A stretch of DNA of 64,000 bases from JAFGPL01 sp963781805 (GCA_963781805.1 CAWAHF010000004.1:868001-932000); one strand, 5' to 3'; positions 1 through 9,937 are shown, numbered from the stretch's first letter. Notes: generated from the letters alone by a model not told the origin. Numbers and translations: made by a program.

Positions 1-1
1 G

Positions 2-340
2 AAAAACAAACCTAAAACTATTATTGGAAATATGTTAGGAAACCTGGGATGGGTATTTGGAATGAATCTTATGATAATGGGATTTTTATGTTGGGATAAA
101 CTTGGGGATGCCATGGCCCCGGTATTTATTATTTTTTTCGCTTTGTTTATTATTGTATGCGGATTGTCTATTAAATTTAAACCACTTATCATTGGAGGCT
201 TATTAGTGAATTTAATAGGACTTGGTTCTTTTTTTATAGATAGGAATTATCATGGATTCAGCATTATGTTGATGGCTATAGTTGGATTAATAATTCCAGG
301 GATATTACTTAATATTGCTAGAAGAAAAGATCATGTTTAA
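2..340 (+). CDS. Small integral membrane protein, 5'-truncated by window edge
   Basis: Unrecognised membrane protein. The first ATG is at 32, but the frame is open back to base 2, so the true start may lie upstream of the window. About four hydrophobic segments follow one another (roughly residues 3-20, 28-47, 52-68 and 74-95 counted from the ATG), and a charged C-terminus (RRKDHV) ends it. Its stop codon overlaps the ATG of the next gene by 8 bases, so the two are probably translated together. A membrane protein paired with a small winged-helix regulator is a common Bacteroidota arrangement. No function can be assigned from sequence. Confidence 0.6.
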   Translation, partial: KNKPKTIIGNMLGNLGWVFGMNLMIMGFLCWDKLGDAMAPVFIIFFALFIIVCGLSIKFKPLIIGGLLVNLIGLGSFFIDRNYHGFSIMLMAIVGLIIPGILLNIARRKDHV

Positions 341-620
341 AGATTTAGATCCCATACTGCACTCGCAGCTGCGTTTATCCATTGTATCGATTTTAATGTC
401 GGTAGAAGAAGCTAATTTTAACTTCATCAAAGATGAAACACAGGCTACATCGGGTAATTTAAGTATTCAAATTAAAAAACTACAGGATGCAGGGTACATC
501 GAGGTGAAAAAAACCTTTAAGAACAACTATCCGAATACTTCTCTTTCCATTACCAAAAAAGGAATTGAAGCATTTGAGAACTATGTAAACAATCTGAAAA
601 ACTACATTAATCCCAAATAA
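333..620 (+). CDS. Winged-helix transcriptional regulator (HTH_34/MarR-like)
   Basis: A 95-aa DNA-binding protein. It has the pattern of a small winged-helix regulator: an N-terminal helix with hydrophobic repeats, a recognition helix around ATSGNLSIQIKKLQDAGYI, then a basic wing (VKKTFKNNYPNTS) and a C-terminal helix. The ATG at 333 is preferred over a TTG at 315 because it gives the usual MFKDLDPILHSQLRL-type start and a typical 8-base overlap with the upstream membrane gene. It probably regulates its own operon, which is an inference from context. Confidence 0.75.
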   Translation: MFKDLDPILHSQLRLSIVSILMSVEEANFNFIKDETQATSGNLSIQIKKLQDAGYIEVKKTFKNNYPNTSLSITKKGIEAFENYVNNLKNYINPK

Positions 621-673
621 TTTTTTTTAGCCATTAGGTTTATATTATATAACTACTTTATATATTTATTATC

Positions 674-1654
674 ATGAAAAATATTCTATTTATTTTATTA
701 ATTTCTGTATCAATGGATTTTGTCTGTGCACAAAACAACACGAATACGTCTGGTATTCAAATTCCGAACACAGTTGTAAAAGACGAAGCCGGACTATTAG
801 ACTTCTATCGTCAGTTTAGTCCATTTACCAATCCGGGAAAATATGCCTATTTGTACAAGAACCTTCCTGACTCCTTACCTGAACTTTGTAAATTAATACG
901 TTCTCAATTTATTCATCCCTTTGCTGAGTTGCCGCAATACCGCGAGCAAATACCCAAAGAGAGATGGAATGAGATGATGGATTATCCAAGCGTGAAATCG
1001 ATTTTGGAAGGTCTAACATCCTATAATTCGGCTGGTTTAGTATTTGGTCGGAAACCGAAAGACCGATTAGTATTGGGTTGCCAACAGAATGCAATTTTAC
1101 TGGCATCTATATTAAAATATCGTGGAGTTCCGGCCAGGGTCCGTGCCGGACATGCTACCTATATAGCCCCTGGATTTCACATAAGCCATTCAATTTGTGA
1201 AGTATGGAATGAAAACGAAAATCGTTGGATGCTTGTGGACCCAAGTATGGATAAGATCGATTTCAGCAGGGATCAATTTGACATTAGTAACGATGCATGG
1301 TTACAAATGCAAAACGGGGAAATAGATCCTGATCTATATGGAATACCCCGCGTTTATACTGGCTTAGTTTCAATAGTTGCGAAGGTATGTACAGATTTGG
1401 CATCAATATTGGGGACCGAATATCCAATTAATCATTATGCACCCATATTGGATGATATCTTTCAAAATAATCAGCTTAGCTCAAAACAGATAGAAACACT
1501 AAACAAGATAAGTGAATTAATGAAATCAATTGATGCGGATAGCTTTTCTGAACTGCAAGAGATTTACCATAATACTCCTGAAATTCAAATCACAACGTCA
1601 TTTCAAGCAGATTCAAAAAGTTCTGATAACAGCGGAGGGGCCAAAGACAATTAG
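674..1654 (+). CDS. Secreted transglutaminase-like protein
   Basis: A 326-aa exported protein. Residues 1-19 form a signal peptide ending in CAQ. The middle holds a transglutaminase/protease-like core: Cys136 in LGCQQNAILLASILKYRGVP, His172 in SHSICEVW and Asp189 in LVDPS, which together make the papain-like Cys-His-Asp triad. The family includes peptide-crosslinking enzymes and peptidases acting in the periplasm or outside the cell; the substrate cannot be told. The C-terminal ~100 residues are helical with no recognised domain. It stands alone, with its own upstream region. Confidence 0.8.
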   Translation: MKNILFILLISVSMDFVCAQNNTNTSGIQIPNTVVKDEAGLLDFYRQFSPFTNPGKYAYLYKNLPDSLPELCKLIRSQFIHPFAELPQYREQIPKERWNEMMDYPSVKSILEGLTSYNSAGLVFGRKPKDRLVLGCQQNAILLASILKYRGVPARVRAGHATYIAPGFHISHSICEVWNENENRWMLVDPSMDKIDFSRDQFDISNDAWLQMQNGEIDPDLYGIPRVYTGLVSIVAKVCTDLASILGTEYPINHYAPILDDIFQNNQLSSKQIETLNKISELMKSIDADSFSELQEIYHNTPEIQITTSFQADSKSSDNSGGAKDN

Positions 1655-1775
1655 CCACAGCGTTCTCGCCATAAAAATTGAACGGGAGTAGACCCAATAA
1701 AATTGTCAGTCTGCAGCCTGTTAATATTTTTTTGTTTGCCAATTACAAAATATTTTTCAACAGGGTCTGCTCACT

Positions 1776-1813
1776 TGGCACTTTATACCGCTTAAAGTCC
1801 TAAGTATTAGTGG
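1776..1813. repeat. Dispersed intergenic repeat (copy also at 50794-50831)
   Basis: The segment centred on ACCGCTTAAAGTCCT is repeated with few changes at 50794-50831. Both copies lie just downstream, in the minus sense, of a minus-strand gene (stops at 1842 and 50857). A second repeat, at 4182-4381 and 51931-52130, lies on the other side of each gene group. Confidence 0.7.
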
Positions 1814-1841
1814 CTGGCATTCAGTTTAACATTATAAGTTT

Positions 1842-3149
1842 TCAAAAAAAGAAACCCATCCCAATCTTGGCATTAAAACCCTTCTGAATAGGATAACCCA
1901 ATAAAAAACCAATACCCTTATAACTTAATTGAGTCCATAAAGATAAGGTATTATTTAGCTGATAATGAGTTTTTAATAATACTTTCCCGGAAAATATGCC
2001 TTGTTGATATCTAATGTCATCTTTATTATAGTAAAGCAAATTAAAATTTTGCTTCCATAAATCAAATCCTGCATCAATCCTCAAATTTTTGTATTTTATG
2101 AAATTTGAAATAGTTAAACCAAAACCAAAACTTTTACCATCGATATTGCCATTACTCCAGCGATAATATGTTTCGTACAATGTCTTGTTATATTTAAAAT
2201 AATTTCCAATGTAATATTCAAAACCATAGGGTGATAAATGAAAATCTGTAAAAGGCAGAAAACTAATGGCATTGATTTTAATCATGGGACTTTTTACTTG
2301 AGATTTACCTTGTATAATATAGTAATAAGTATAATTAAAAAGAGAGATGAGCAGACTTGGATCGGCAAGGCTCCAATATGCTCCCTTTTGTGCAGATTTA
2401 TAAATTTCTTTTTCGCTTTCATTTGATTTTGCAGCAAATAATTTTATATAATCTCGTATATCCCACCCCCCTCCAGTATAAACATTCCATTCGTGTGAAT
2501 CAACTTTCGGCGTTGCGATCAAAATATATAAAGGTTCATCAATTAACTTCATATTAAAGGAGAAATAATAATAATGATAGAAGTAGTCATTTAATAAACT
2601 TTGCCTAAAAGCTTCTCGGGCAAGCACAGTGCTGCTTTCACACCCCCCCATATGGGTTATAAGTTTTTCATAGTAAGTCATATCCTCATAATGTAAATCA
2701 ACCCGGGATATCCCCAGAGTAAAAGATATTTTATAACCATCAATTCTTGCATCAAACTCTCTTCCTCTGTAGCCATGTCCCATACATTCATGTTGAATAG
2801 ATGAACATAAATCCATAATCCATAGATGCATAAACCCGATAAATGCCCGACCAAAATAAGAATCTTTGTCCATACAAAAATTAAAACCTGTTTTAGGATC
2901 ATGTTTACAAGTTATTTCATCTAGACCACGACCAAAAAGATGTGAGGCAGTTATTAGGTTTTGTGCAGAACCGGTCATATCGTACAAACCATCATAGACT
3001 AACAGGTAATTGTCTTTTGTTGGAATAACTGTTTGTTTTTGCTTATCCTTTTTGTCTAGGTTTAAAAGAGAATCTGGAGTCTGTCCTGATGTTGCCGCAA
3101 AAGAAAATAAATATATCAAAAATATGAGGTTACTTTTGACTGATTTCAT
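1842..3149 (-). CDS. Exported protein with HExxGH-type motif
   Basis: A 435-aa protein with a signal peptide (cleavage near ATSGQ, residue ~22). Around residues 118-130 it carries HECMGHGYRGREFD inside a helical stretch, which looks like the metal-binding helix of a membrane-associated zinc metalloprotease-like family. The spacing is HExxxH rather than canonical HExxH, so catalysis is uncertain. A second conserved-looking block is the MGGCESS segment. The C-terminal third alternates hydrophobic and aromatic residues and ends in F, suggesting an outer-membrane beta-barrel-like region. Function unknown. A MITE-like palindrome starts just upstream of the gene. Confidence 0.65.
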   Translation of the reverse strand: MKSVKSNLIFLIYLFSFAATSGQTPDSLLNLDKKDKQKQTVIPTKDNYLLVYDGLYDMTGSAQNLITASHLFGRGLDEITCKHDPKTGFNFCMDKDSYFGRAFIGFMHLWIMDLCSSIQHECMGHGYRGREFDARIDGYKISFTLGISRVDLHYEDMTYYEKLITHMGGCESSTVLAREAFRQSLLNDYFYHYYYFSFNMKLIDEPLYILIATPKVDSHEWNVYTGGGWDIRDYIKLFAAKSNESEKEIYKSAQKGAYWSLADPSLLISLFNYTYYYIIQGKSQVKSPMIKINAISFLPFTDFHLSPYGFEYYIGNYFKYNKTLYETYYRWSNGNIDGKSFGFGLTISNFIKYKNLRIDAGFDLWKQNFNLLYYNKDDIRYQQGIFSGKVLLKTHYQLNNTLSLWTQLSYKGIGFLLGYPIQKGFNAKIGMGFFF

Positions 3150-3160
3150 GAGATTCTATA

Positions 3161-3314
3161 TTAATTCTACTTTGACAGATTGGTTAAAAAGTATGATTTT
3201 TCTGCATTTTTTACCCCTGACCCTGAAGGGAGAATACAGAAAAATCAACCTGTTCCCTTCAGGGATTAAGGGTAAAAACAGGTTGATTTTTTTAATGTGT
3301 CAAAGTAGAATTAA
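3161..3314. mobile_element. MITE-like palindromic element with nested inverted repeats
   Basis: A 154-bp noncoding element bounded by perfect 17-bp terminal inverted repeats (TTAATTCTACTTTGACA at 3161-3177 and its complement at 3298-3314). Inside are a CCCTGAAGGGA/TCCCTTCAGGG pair and an AAAATCAACCTGTT/AACAGGTTGATTTT pair. Their arms interleave, so they cannot both form at once. It lies between the promoter side of the gene ending at 1842 and the terminator of the next gene. Confidence 0.65.
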
Positions 3315-3405
3315 ATGTCATTGTCTTTTTTAGCTATCTCTTTTAAGACGTTTTAATATAGGTTTACCCTTATTGAAAGCAAAGGACTTTTTATGCTTGC
3401 CGCTA

Positions 3406-3460
3406 ATAAATAAGGCTTCGTGTGGTCGAGGAACGAGACCCAACATGAAGCCTTATTTAT
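3406..3460 (-). terminator. Long hairpin downstream of the 3473-4102 gene
   Basis: ATAAATAAGGCTTC at 3406-3419 pairs perfectly with GAAGCCTTATTTAT at 3447-3460, and the pairing continues imperfectly inward. It sits 13 bases past the stop of the minus-strand gene, as a transcription terminator would. One arm (3406-3427) recurs inverted at 9071-9092. Confidence 0.6.
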
Positions 3461-3472
3461 AATATGCCGATT

Positions 3473-4102
3473 TTATTTTATCATCTTCACCGAAATCGGG
3501 ATAGATCCCATATCTCGAACTCCAATAATACCGTAGACTGTTACACCTTTCTGAATATCTCTGCTCAAAATGTTATATTCATATAATTCCTTAAGCATAT
3601 TTTTATTTGCTGATCCAGCTACGGCCATATTCCCAATTGTTATGGTTGGTCCGAGTACTAATCCAATCGGATAGGTTTCAGTGGTTACACTATAATAAGT
3701 ACTTTTTGTGACATATAAATTCGTAAAAGTCAGTAAAAGATAAGGTAAATATCCCGGAACAATTTGTTTAATTGATTCTTTTATTGCCATAGGTTCCATT
3801 GGAAATATATGGTTTTGACCCGAATAAAAAGCTGCATCTTTACCAACATTAATAACCGTATCTGTATTGTTTGTAATTTTTACAGCAATCAGCTTAACTC
3901 CTTTTTTATCTTCTTTTTTTGCATATTTTCTATTCCCTTTTTCTCTAAGCACATCATATTTATACGATAGCCATATCCCATCTTGCAAATCATGCGAGTT
4001 GTAGTTTAAAGTTGGAGGATTAATTGGCATATACGTAGCCGCACATCCTGATAAAATTATCACAAAGGTGAATGTTACAATTTTTGAAATCGTTTTTTTC
4101 AT
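3473..4102 (-). CDS. Putative lipoprotein, unknown function
   Basis: About 209 aa. The ATG at 4102 is chosen because it begins a lipoprotein signal (basic MKK, hydrophobic stretch, lipobox ILSGC). The frame is open further upstream to 4183, but that would bury the signal. The rest is a beta-rich mix with a hydrophobic middle (PYLLLTFTNLYV) and a glycine/alanine-rich segment (GPTITIGNMAVAGSANKN). It is likely anchored in the inner leaflet of the outer membrane or the periplasm. No family recognised. A 200-bp dispersed repeat lies directly upstream and a hairpin terminator downstream. Confidence 0.7.
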   Translation of the reverse strand: MKKTISKIVTFTFVIILSGCAATYMPINPPTLNYNSHDLQDGIWLSYKYDVLREKGNRKYAKKEDKKGVKLIAVKITNNTDTVINVGKDAAFYSGQNHIFPMEPMAIKESIKQIVPGYLPYLLLTFTNLYVTKSTYYSVTTETYPIGLVLGPTITIGNMAVAGSANKNMLKELYEYNILSRDIQKGVTVYGIIGVRDMGSIPISVKMIK

Positions 4103-4181
4103 TTGTAAATCATCGTATTTGTTAAACATATTTAATTTCAAATCAATTTTTCTAGCTAGATACTGTTTTAAATTGGTATAC

Positions 4182-4381
4182 AACTACTTATAGCGACACC
4201 TTTTGTCCCTGTATATAACATATTTTGACTTTTACCGTGACATGTTGTACTATTTATATCTTCTATGAATACCATCATTATGCTGCTTTTTATAGTTCAG
4301 AATTGAACATCCGGATTCCTGATTTTTTTTGCATTTGTATGGGTTCATATACGGATGAAAGTATTTTTTAAACTTACATTC
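4182..4381. repeat. 200-bp dispersed intergenic repeat, copy 1
   Basis: This 200-bp stretch is clearly homologous by eye, end to end, to 51931-52130, which is also 200 bp. It starts AACTACTTATA and ends ACTTACATTCT. Both copies sit immediately upstream of a minus-strand gene. The rest of the gap to 5005 shows only a terminator. Confidence 0.75.
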
Positions 4382-4961
4382 TGGCTACAATAGAATTTCG
4401 AACACCAGTTAATAGGTTTTTATTACATAAGGTAAGAAATCTGAAGAGTTATACATTCTTTCGAACGAGTCACTCATTCCACCAGGGAAGAAGAAAATAC
4501 ACGAAGACACCTGTTTACATTAATTACAAATTACCAAAAACAAAGCCATAAATGTATTAGTAAAGTGCGATATAACGGGTGGTGCGTGTAAGTATGAAGG
4601 GTTGGTTCGCTTATAATACTTCTAATTGGTAGAAACAAGTTATACCGGGTATTAAGAGCGTATTTAAAACTGCGCTCAAATAGGGAGCGCAAAATTTTGT
4701 GCACTTGTTTTGATTCCTAACCGGGCAACCATGCTCTCAACAGCCCAAGTAACAAGCGAATTTGCAATCTGTTAGATATTCTCACTGAATCACAAATTCA
4801 ACTAATAATAGCAGTAAGAATCACTGTTCCAATTACCGATTCTGTTTCTTTTAAATATCTGCAATAACTTACTTCAATTTGATAATTCATTTTAATACAC
4901 CACTCTCTCTTGTTGTAATAAACGAACGGAAGCGAGAGGGTTTCGAATTAAATATCTAAAA

Positions 4962-4993
4962 AATTGTAGGGGTGTTGTACCCACCCCTATAAT
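4962..4993 (-). terminator. Hairpin terminator after the 1079-aa gene
   Basis: TAGGGGTG (4967-4974) pairs with CACCCCTA (4982-4989) around a 7-base loop, extended on both sides by A/T pairs. It lies just past the stop codon at 5006 of the minus-strand gene. Confidence 0.65.
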
Positions 4994-5005
4994 AATCCTT
5001 AATTT

Positions 5006-8000
5006 CTATTTAATCATCTCTTTTTCACTTTCATTTAACCATATCTTTTTCACTCTTCGTTTGCCTGATTCATATGTTTCTTTAACAATATAGACGCCGA
5101 CTTGTTCTGGTTTTTTCAATTGCATGCCTTGCAGATTATAATATTGCGTCGAAACAAGCAAATCGTCTGCCTCAATATTATTTATACCTGTCGATTCGTT
5201 AACAAATTCGGCAACTATTGTTACATCATAAGCGGGCATTGTGAAAGCACGGTTATTGTCGCTACCTGTCAGTTCAATCGTCGTCCCCTCATCTCCGGTC
5301 TTGTATGCCGAAATGTTATTCAGCAGATAACCGGTGGAGGGTTCGATGTTTAGTGTTACTGTTTCACCGACGGAAATTCTTTGTGCTTTATCCGCAAATA
5401 CTCTACCGCCAGTAATTGAGTCGATAGTAACAGTGTATCCATTTGCCCAAACAACATCAAGACTGCGGAATAGGTGCCGGTTTTTGGCCGATTCAGACCC
5501 GATGTCAAATATACCGAAGCCTCCGTATGAGTTGGGAGCGATGTTTGCCTGCATATCAACAACTTCTTGGGAAGGGTGTTCTGCCCACTCCAAAATAGCA
5601 GCAGAAGACTGCGGGGTAGTTGATTCAACGTGCGCGATAAGTTTGCCGGTCGAATTATCTGCAGTGAGCGTAATAAGACAGTCACTAATCATGGCGGAAG
5701 ACCACACGGGGTCGCACAGTGGCACAACTGTACCATCTTCTTTATATTCCACCAGATAGAACATAACGGATTTTCCACCTTGAGAAATACGCATCAAACG
5801 CAATGCATACCCCCTTTGCAGTTGCAAGTCAAATTTAATGAATATATCAAGGAACTGTCCGGCAGAACCAAAGCCCTGTCCTGCCATTTTTTCGGGGTTA
5901 AGGTTTATTTTAATCTGCATAGAATCAGACATTTTAGCAGGCGTATAAAACACCTGCGCACCTTTTTTAGTTAAATAAAGTCCGTATTTAAGCACTTCTT
6001 CGGTTGATGCTGCGCCGTCAAGCCCGGCGTCTGTAAAATCCCAGCCACTCACGGTTGTTGAGGTGGTAATTGGACTTAAGAGTGCTTCTGCACCTTCCTT
6101 ATAGCCGCTCTTTCTCCAGTCGGTGAGCTGCGTGGTGGTTGGGCTTACATTTTGAACAGTCCAATATCCGGGTTTGATCGAAGTGGAATATTCTATAGGA
6201 AAATTAAGGAAATCGGTGTGAATTTCAAACGGTAGCACAATGTTGTCGCTTGTGATTTGCGTATTGTAGATAAGGCGCACAGGCTCACCGGCAGATGACA
6301 CATCGTGTTTGGGCTTAATTTCAACGCCAATGTATTTGCCGATGTCGCCGGGTTCCAGTTTATAATATTGTTCAGGCACATTAAGGCGTGAAACGGAAAC
6401 CGTTGTGGGGGTATCCCAGCTGTTGTTTTCCAATCTGTACCAGGTTATTAAAGATTGGTCGGTTAGCGCGGTATCGGGCAAGTTTAGCTTATAATTAATG
6501 CCAATTTTGCCATCAGCAGGAGGAATAATTGACGGTGAACCATCAAAATCGGGAGCACTCATCTGCGCCGGAGTTATAGTAATAAGCGAAGCACCCTGAA
6601 GTCCTATGGCGCTTGTGGCGGTAATCACAACACTAAATGGTGCGAATGTATTATTTGTACCTTTAACGGTACAAGTTTTGCTGTCGCCAGAAGGCGTGAG
6701 TGTTACATTGGGGGCGTAACTCGAATAATCAGGGGCAATAGTCCACACAACAACTCCGGCATTGTTCTGCGCATCGGTAGTTGAGCCTGCAACTGTATAG
6801 GAGAGCGAAACACTGTCTGTTTCCGTAACAACAGACCGAGTATTGGGACGTACTGTAAGTGCGGTTGGGATATTATCATCTCCGGCTACCTCTATAACTG
6901 TCTTTACGCCGAGCGGATCCCAATTATCATTTCCACGCAAAAGATTGTAGGTGTTGTAAACAGTATCTTCGCCGGTAATAATTTTATATGCTTTGAGGGC
7001 ATCTTTATTCGTTATATCTATGGCAAGACCAGGCACATCGCCGCTCATATCAACAGGTGTACCATTGATCGTAATATTGGACTGATAGGCGCGCAGGTAT
7101 TTTGGTGGCGTTTTCGTCCATTCAATTAGCTTATTAACAGGGTTTCCACTGTCGTTAACGCAAGTAAATGCGCCATCAATATTGACACCTGATGTTTGCA
7201 TTTTAGTCATATACTGCACGCTTGCTTCGTTGGTGCTATGCGAGCGGAATACATTGTGGAGCAGCGCTGCACCGCCGATAGAGCCAAAAGGCATCGAACC
7301 GTAAAAATCAAAATTACAATTCAGGTAAACCCCCTTCATCAACGAGTCGTCTGTTGATTCAAAATGGCAATTAGTGTAAAGCGTGCGACTGCCGAAGGGC
7401 GGAGTAAGATTTAGGCGTGAAACAAATGCACAGCTATCTGCCCACACTTTACCGCTTATGGATGAAAAGCCGAACAATTGCGCCTGAACTCCGTTGTTTG
7501 TTCGCCGCAGACGGTTGAATTCGGGTTTAAGCGGGAAAACAAGGTCTACGGTGCAGTAATTACCGTACGTGATGTTTTTTGTAAAAAAATTGTTTGCTTT
7601 AAGGTTAAAAACATTCCAGTTGCCGTCCGAACCGTTAGACTGTCCGCGATTGCCACAGATAACCACATTGGCGTAATTTTTAGTAAGTCCGATAAACTCG
7701 ATATACGTAACATCTAATTCCGCACCGTTAAGTCCGTGCCGATTTTTTTCACCGGAAGAGCTGGAAATGGTGGGGTCATCTGGGTCGTCTGTCCAATAAA
7801 CCCATGGAGCGAAATAAACCTTGATGGGGTTAATCTCGGTGCCTGTCGCTTTGTTTGAGGCATCGTTTACGAAAGGTCGAAGTGCTTTCACATTCGCCTT
7901 GTCGTCGTCTACCTCATTAAATACATATGTATACATGTTTGCAGTATCTGTTGATAGGCTGCCATCAACATAAAGGGCATTGGGTCCGAGGTCAATTCTT

Positions 8001-8245
8001 TGTCCGTTGTAAACAATATAGTCGCCATAAAACTCTACCGGGTCGCTCGGGTCAAGCGGAACATTGATATAATCCGCTGCGCAGACCGAAGTTGCGGCAA
8101 AGGGCAACAGCGCAAGCAACAATATAATCAACGAGGCACGCAGACTACAAATGGAAGTAAAACTTGTCCATTTTTCAAAAAATGGATTACTTAGGGCAGT
8201 GTCCGGTTGTAATCGCCTAATGATTAGGGTATTGGTGTTTTTCAT
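5006..8245 (-). CDS. Large secreted beta-helix/repeat protein with C-terminal sorting-like tail
   Basis: A 1079-aa exported protein. A hydrophobic segment around residues 38-55 followed by VCAA serves as an unusually internal signal peptide. Residues ~60-400 resemble the pectinesterase-like right-handed beta-helix of Bacteroidales surface proteins. Residues ~450-560 look Ig-like, ~680-900 are beta-rich (possibly laminin-G-like), and ~920-1000 resemble an InlB B-repeat/bacterial repeat domain (TVTIDSITGGRV, EPSTGY, AFTMPAYDVTIVAEF). The C-terminus (YNLQGMQLKKP...GVYIVKETYESGKRRVKK) matches the short tail typical of Prevotella/Bacteroides secreted proteins. Probably surface-bound and possibly carbohydrate-active. 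The gene appears more GC-rich than its surroundings, which hints at transfer. Confidence 0.75.
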   Translation of the reverse strand: MKNTNTLIIRRLQPDTALSNPFFEKWTSFTSICSLRASLIILLLALLPFAATSVCAADYINVPLDPSDPVEFYGDYIVYNGQRIDLGPNALYVDGSLSTDTANMYTYVFNEVDDDKANVKALRPFVNDASNKATGTEINPIKVYFAPWVYWTDDPDDPTISSSSGEKNRHGLNGAELDVTYIEFIGLTKNYANVVICGNRGQSNGSDGNWNVFNLKANNFFTKNITYGNYCTVDLVFPLKPEFNRLRRTNNGVQAQLFGFSSISGKVWADSCAFVSRLNLTPPFGSRTLYTNCHFESTDDSLMKGVYLNCNFDFYGSMPFGSIGGAALLHNVFRSHSTNEASVQYMTKMQTSGVNIDGAFTCVNDSGNPVNKLIEWTKTPPKYLRAYQSNITINGTPVDMSGDVPGLAIDITNKDALKAYKIITGEDTVYNTYNLLRGNDNWDPLGVKTVIEVAGDDNIPTALTVRPNTRSVVTETDSVSLSYTVAGSTTDAQNNAGVVVWTIAPDYSSYAPNVTLTPSGDSKTCTVKGTNNTFAPFSVVITATSAIGLQGASLITITPAQMSAPDFDGSPSIIPPADGKIGINYKLNLPDTALTDQSLITWYRLENNSWDTPTTVSVSRLNVPEQYYKLEPGDIGKYIGVEIKPKHDVSSAGEPVRLIYNTQITSDNIVLPFEIHTDFLNFPIEYSTSIKPGYWTVQNVSPTTTQLTDWRKSGYKEGAEALLSPITTSTTVSGWDFTDAGLDGAASTEEVLKYGLYLTKKGAQVFYTPAKMSDSMQIKINLNPEKMAGQGFGSAGQFLDIFIKFDLQLQRGYALRLMRISQGGKSVMFYLVEYKEDGTVVPLCDPVWSSAMISDCLITLTADNSTGKLIAHVESTTPQSSAAILEWAEHPSQEVVDMQANIAPNSYGGFGIFDIGSESAKNRHLFRSLDVVWANGYTVTIDSITGGRVFADKAQRISVGETVTLNIEPSTGYLLNNISAYKTGDEGTTIELTGSDNNRAFTMPAYDVTIVAEFVNESTGINNIEADDLLVSTQYYNLQGMQLKKPEQVGVYIVKETYESGKRRVKKIWLNESEKEMIK

Positions 8246-9088
8246 TTTTATACAGTTTAAATTTTATGCGCACAATGTTAACTTTCAAAAATAGTGTGAA
8301 AGAGAAAAACCACACAATTTAAAGATATACAAAAAATCAAATATAGAATGTATAGAAACACCTTTTATTCATTCACCTTACAAAATGCCCGACCACACCA
8401 CACTGCGATTAAATTTACAAAAACTTTGGGCAGGAAAGAAAATATGCCCCCACCACATATATCTTACTATATTAGATTTTTATCGATAAAATTCGGGAGC
8501 AGATTTTAGAGTTGAGATGTTTTGGTGTCATCGTTGATTTGGATCACATAAGTTAGCCATTTCTGGGGATCGATGTTTTTTTTGTACGTGTTGCCAAAAA
8601 GCTTTAGAAGATGGCAATAACTTTGGTATAATCTAAAATTTATCAAAATAAAGTATCGCGATTTTGCTTATGACTAAAGTTTTCGTAAATGTTTATATTT
8701 AAGTCTATTACAAAATTCAATTTTCATTTGTTTATTCATTTTTCACCCAAGTCTCGTTAGCTGTGGAAATGAATCCTGTTTCCGGGATATTTTCTTAATG
8801 TTTGCTAAAACATCTAAATATGGCTGCTTTTTCTAGAAAGGTAACTATATTTCTCATATAGCTTTAGTTATTGATTTGTTGAAAACTGTTTCAGAATTTT
8901 CGAACTCCGTTTTGTGTTTATATCTGCTTGCATTTCCTTCGCGAAATTTCGGCGGAACAAGGCCTGCCGATTTTAGGCAGGTTATTGTATTCATCCGGTT
9001 ATTCCAAACAGTAAGCAATTTACAAAAAATCCTGAAATGACAATCTCCAGTTAAGAGGATCTCATTCCCCGACCACACGAAGCCTTAT
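8246..9088. other. Long intergenic region
   Basis: An AT-rich gap with no convincing gene. The region around 8811-8871 folds into a hairpin (CTAAATATGGCTGCTTTTT...GAAAGG...CTATATTTC) that resembles the palindrome at 50589-50654. An inverted copy of one arm of the 3406 terminator overlaps its right edge. Confidence 0.5.
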
Positions 9089-9092
9089 TTAT
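9071..9092. repeat. Inverted single-arm copy of the 3406-3427 hairpin arm
   Basis: These 22 bases are identical to the reverse complement of 3406-3427 and overlap the stop codon of the methyltransferase gene. Only one arm of the hairpin is present. Confidence 0.7.
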
Positions 9093-9937
9093 TGGCCCAT
9101 GTTGTTTATTCCGTTTTCAACAACAGCATACAAATCAAAATGTTTCCATTTTAACATATCTTCTTTTCTATTGATTGGAGTAATCTCAGCATTTGAGATA
9201 AAGTCAGAAAAATAATAAAGAGAATATCCTTTTGACTTTAATAATTCAAATTGCTCAAATCTTTCCTCAGCATTATTTTTCCAAAAACACTCTGTTATTA
9301 TAGTAGGTTTATATTTTACCAGCAGATTAGATATAGATTTTATGATTTCTTTGTCATAACCCTCAGTATCAATTTTAATTAATTTTAAATTATTTATTTT
9401 ATCAGAATGCTGAATTTGTAAAAAATTTTCTAAGTTAACTCCTCTGATTTTTGTTTCCAGTGAAAATTTACCATGCAGATTATTTTTTTGTTTGGAAATC
9501 CCCCCATTATTAAATGACGCTTCTGATGAGTTATAATAAAATTCACCATCATTATCAGTAATAGCATAATTATACGTTACAATATTAGTTTTGTCAGGAT
9601 TTAATTTTGCATTCTCAACTAAGATTTCAAATACGTATGAATTCGGATCAAAAGCCAGAGTCAACCCATCTTTACCTGTTACTAACGACATTGAAATAGC
9701 TGTTTGTCCTATATTGGCTCCTATATCAATAGCAAAATCTCCTTTTTTTAAAAATTTTTCAAAAAATTTCAGGTTGCTCAACGAAATTGTCTTGTTCTGA
9801 ACAAGGGGATTTTCCCAATTTGCAAATCTAACATTTCCATAATTCTCAACAGAAAAAGAATCTATCCTGAAAGGATACTTTTTTGTAATACGTCTGGCAA
9901 TTTTTCTTTTAAAAGATTTGATAAAGTAATTTAACAT
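9089..9937 (-). CDS. FkbM-family SAM-dependent methyltransferase
   Basis: A 282-aa protein with the FkbM/Methyltransf_21 layout. The SAM-binding motif I FAIDIGANIGQTAISMS is at residues ~73-90, the acidic motif LAFDPNS follows, and the family signature LKLIKIDTEGYDKEII sits at ~188-203, followed by PTIITECFW. It probably O-methylates a sugar or polysaccharide building block in the cytoplasm. The basic N-terminus (FKRKIARRITKKYPF) is usual for glycan-cluster members. No other glycan gene is adjacent, and the gene is bordered by long noncoding stretches, so it may be a stray accessory gene. Confidence 0.85.
   Translation of the reverse strand: MLNYFIKSFKRKIARRITKKYPFRIDSFSVENYGNVRFANWENPLVQNKTISLSNLKFFEKFLKKGDFAIDIGANIGQTAISMSLVTGKDGLTLAFDPNSYVFEILVENAKLNPDKTNIVTYNYAITDNDGEFYYNSSEASFNNGGISKQKNNLHGKFSLETKIRGVNLENFLQIQHSDKINNLKLIKIDTEGYDKEIIKSISNLLVKYKPTIITECFWKNNAEERFEQFELLKSKGYSLYYFSDFISNAEITPINRKEDMLKWKHFDLYAVVENGINNMGQ

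Noticed and set aside
8854..9078. Minus-strand 74-codon frame upstream of the FkbM stop
   Set aside because: Unusual composition, no start signal and overlap with a hairpin and a repeated terminator arm; more likely noncoding.
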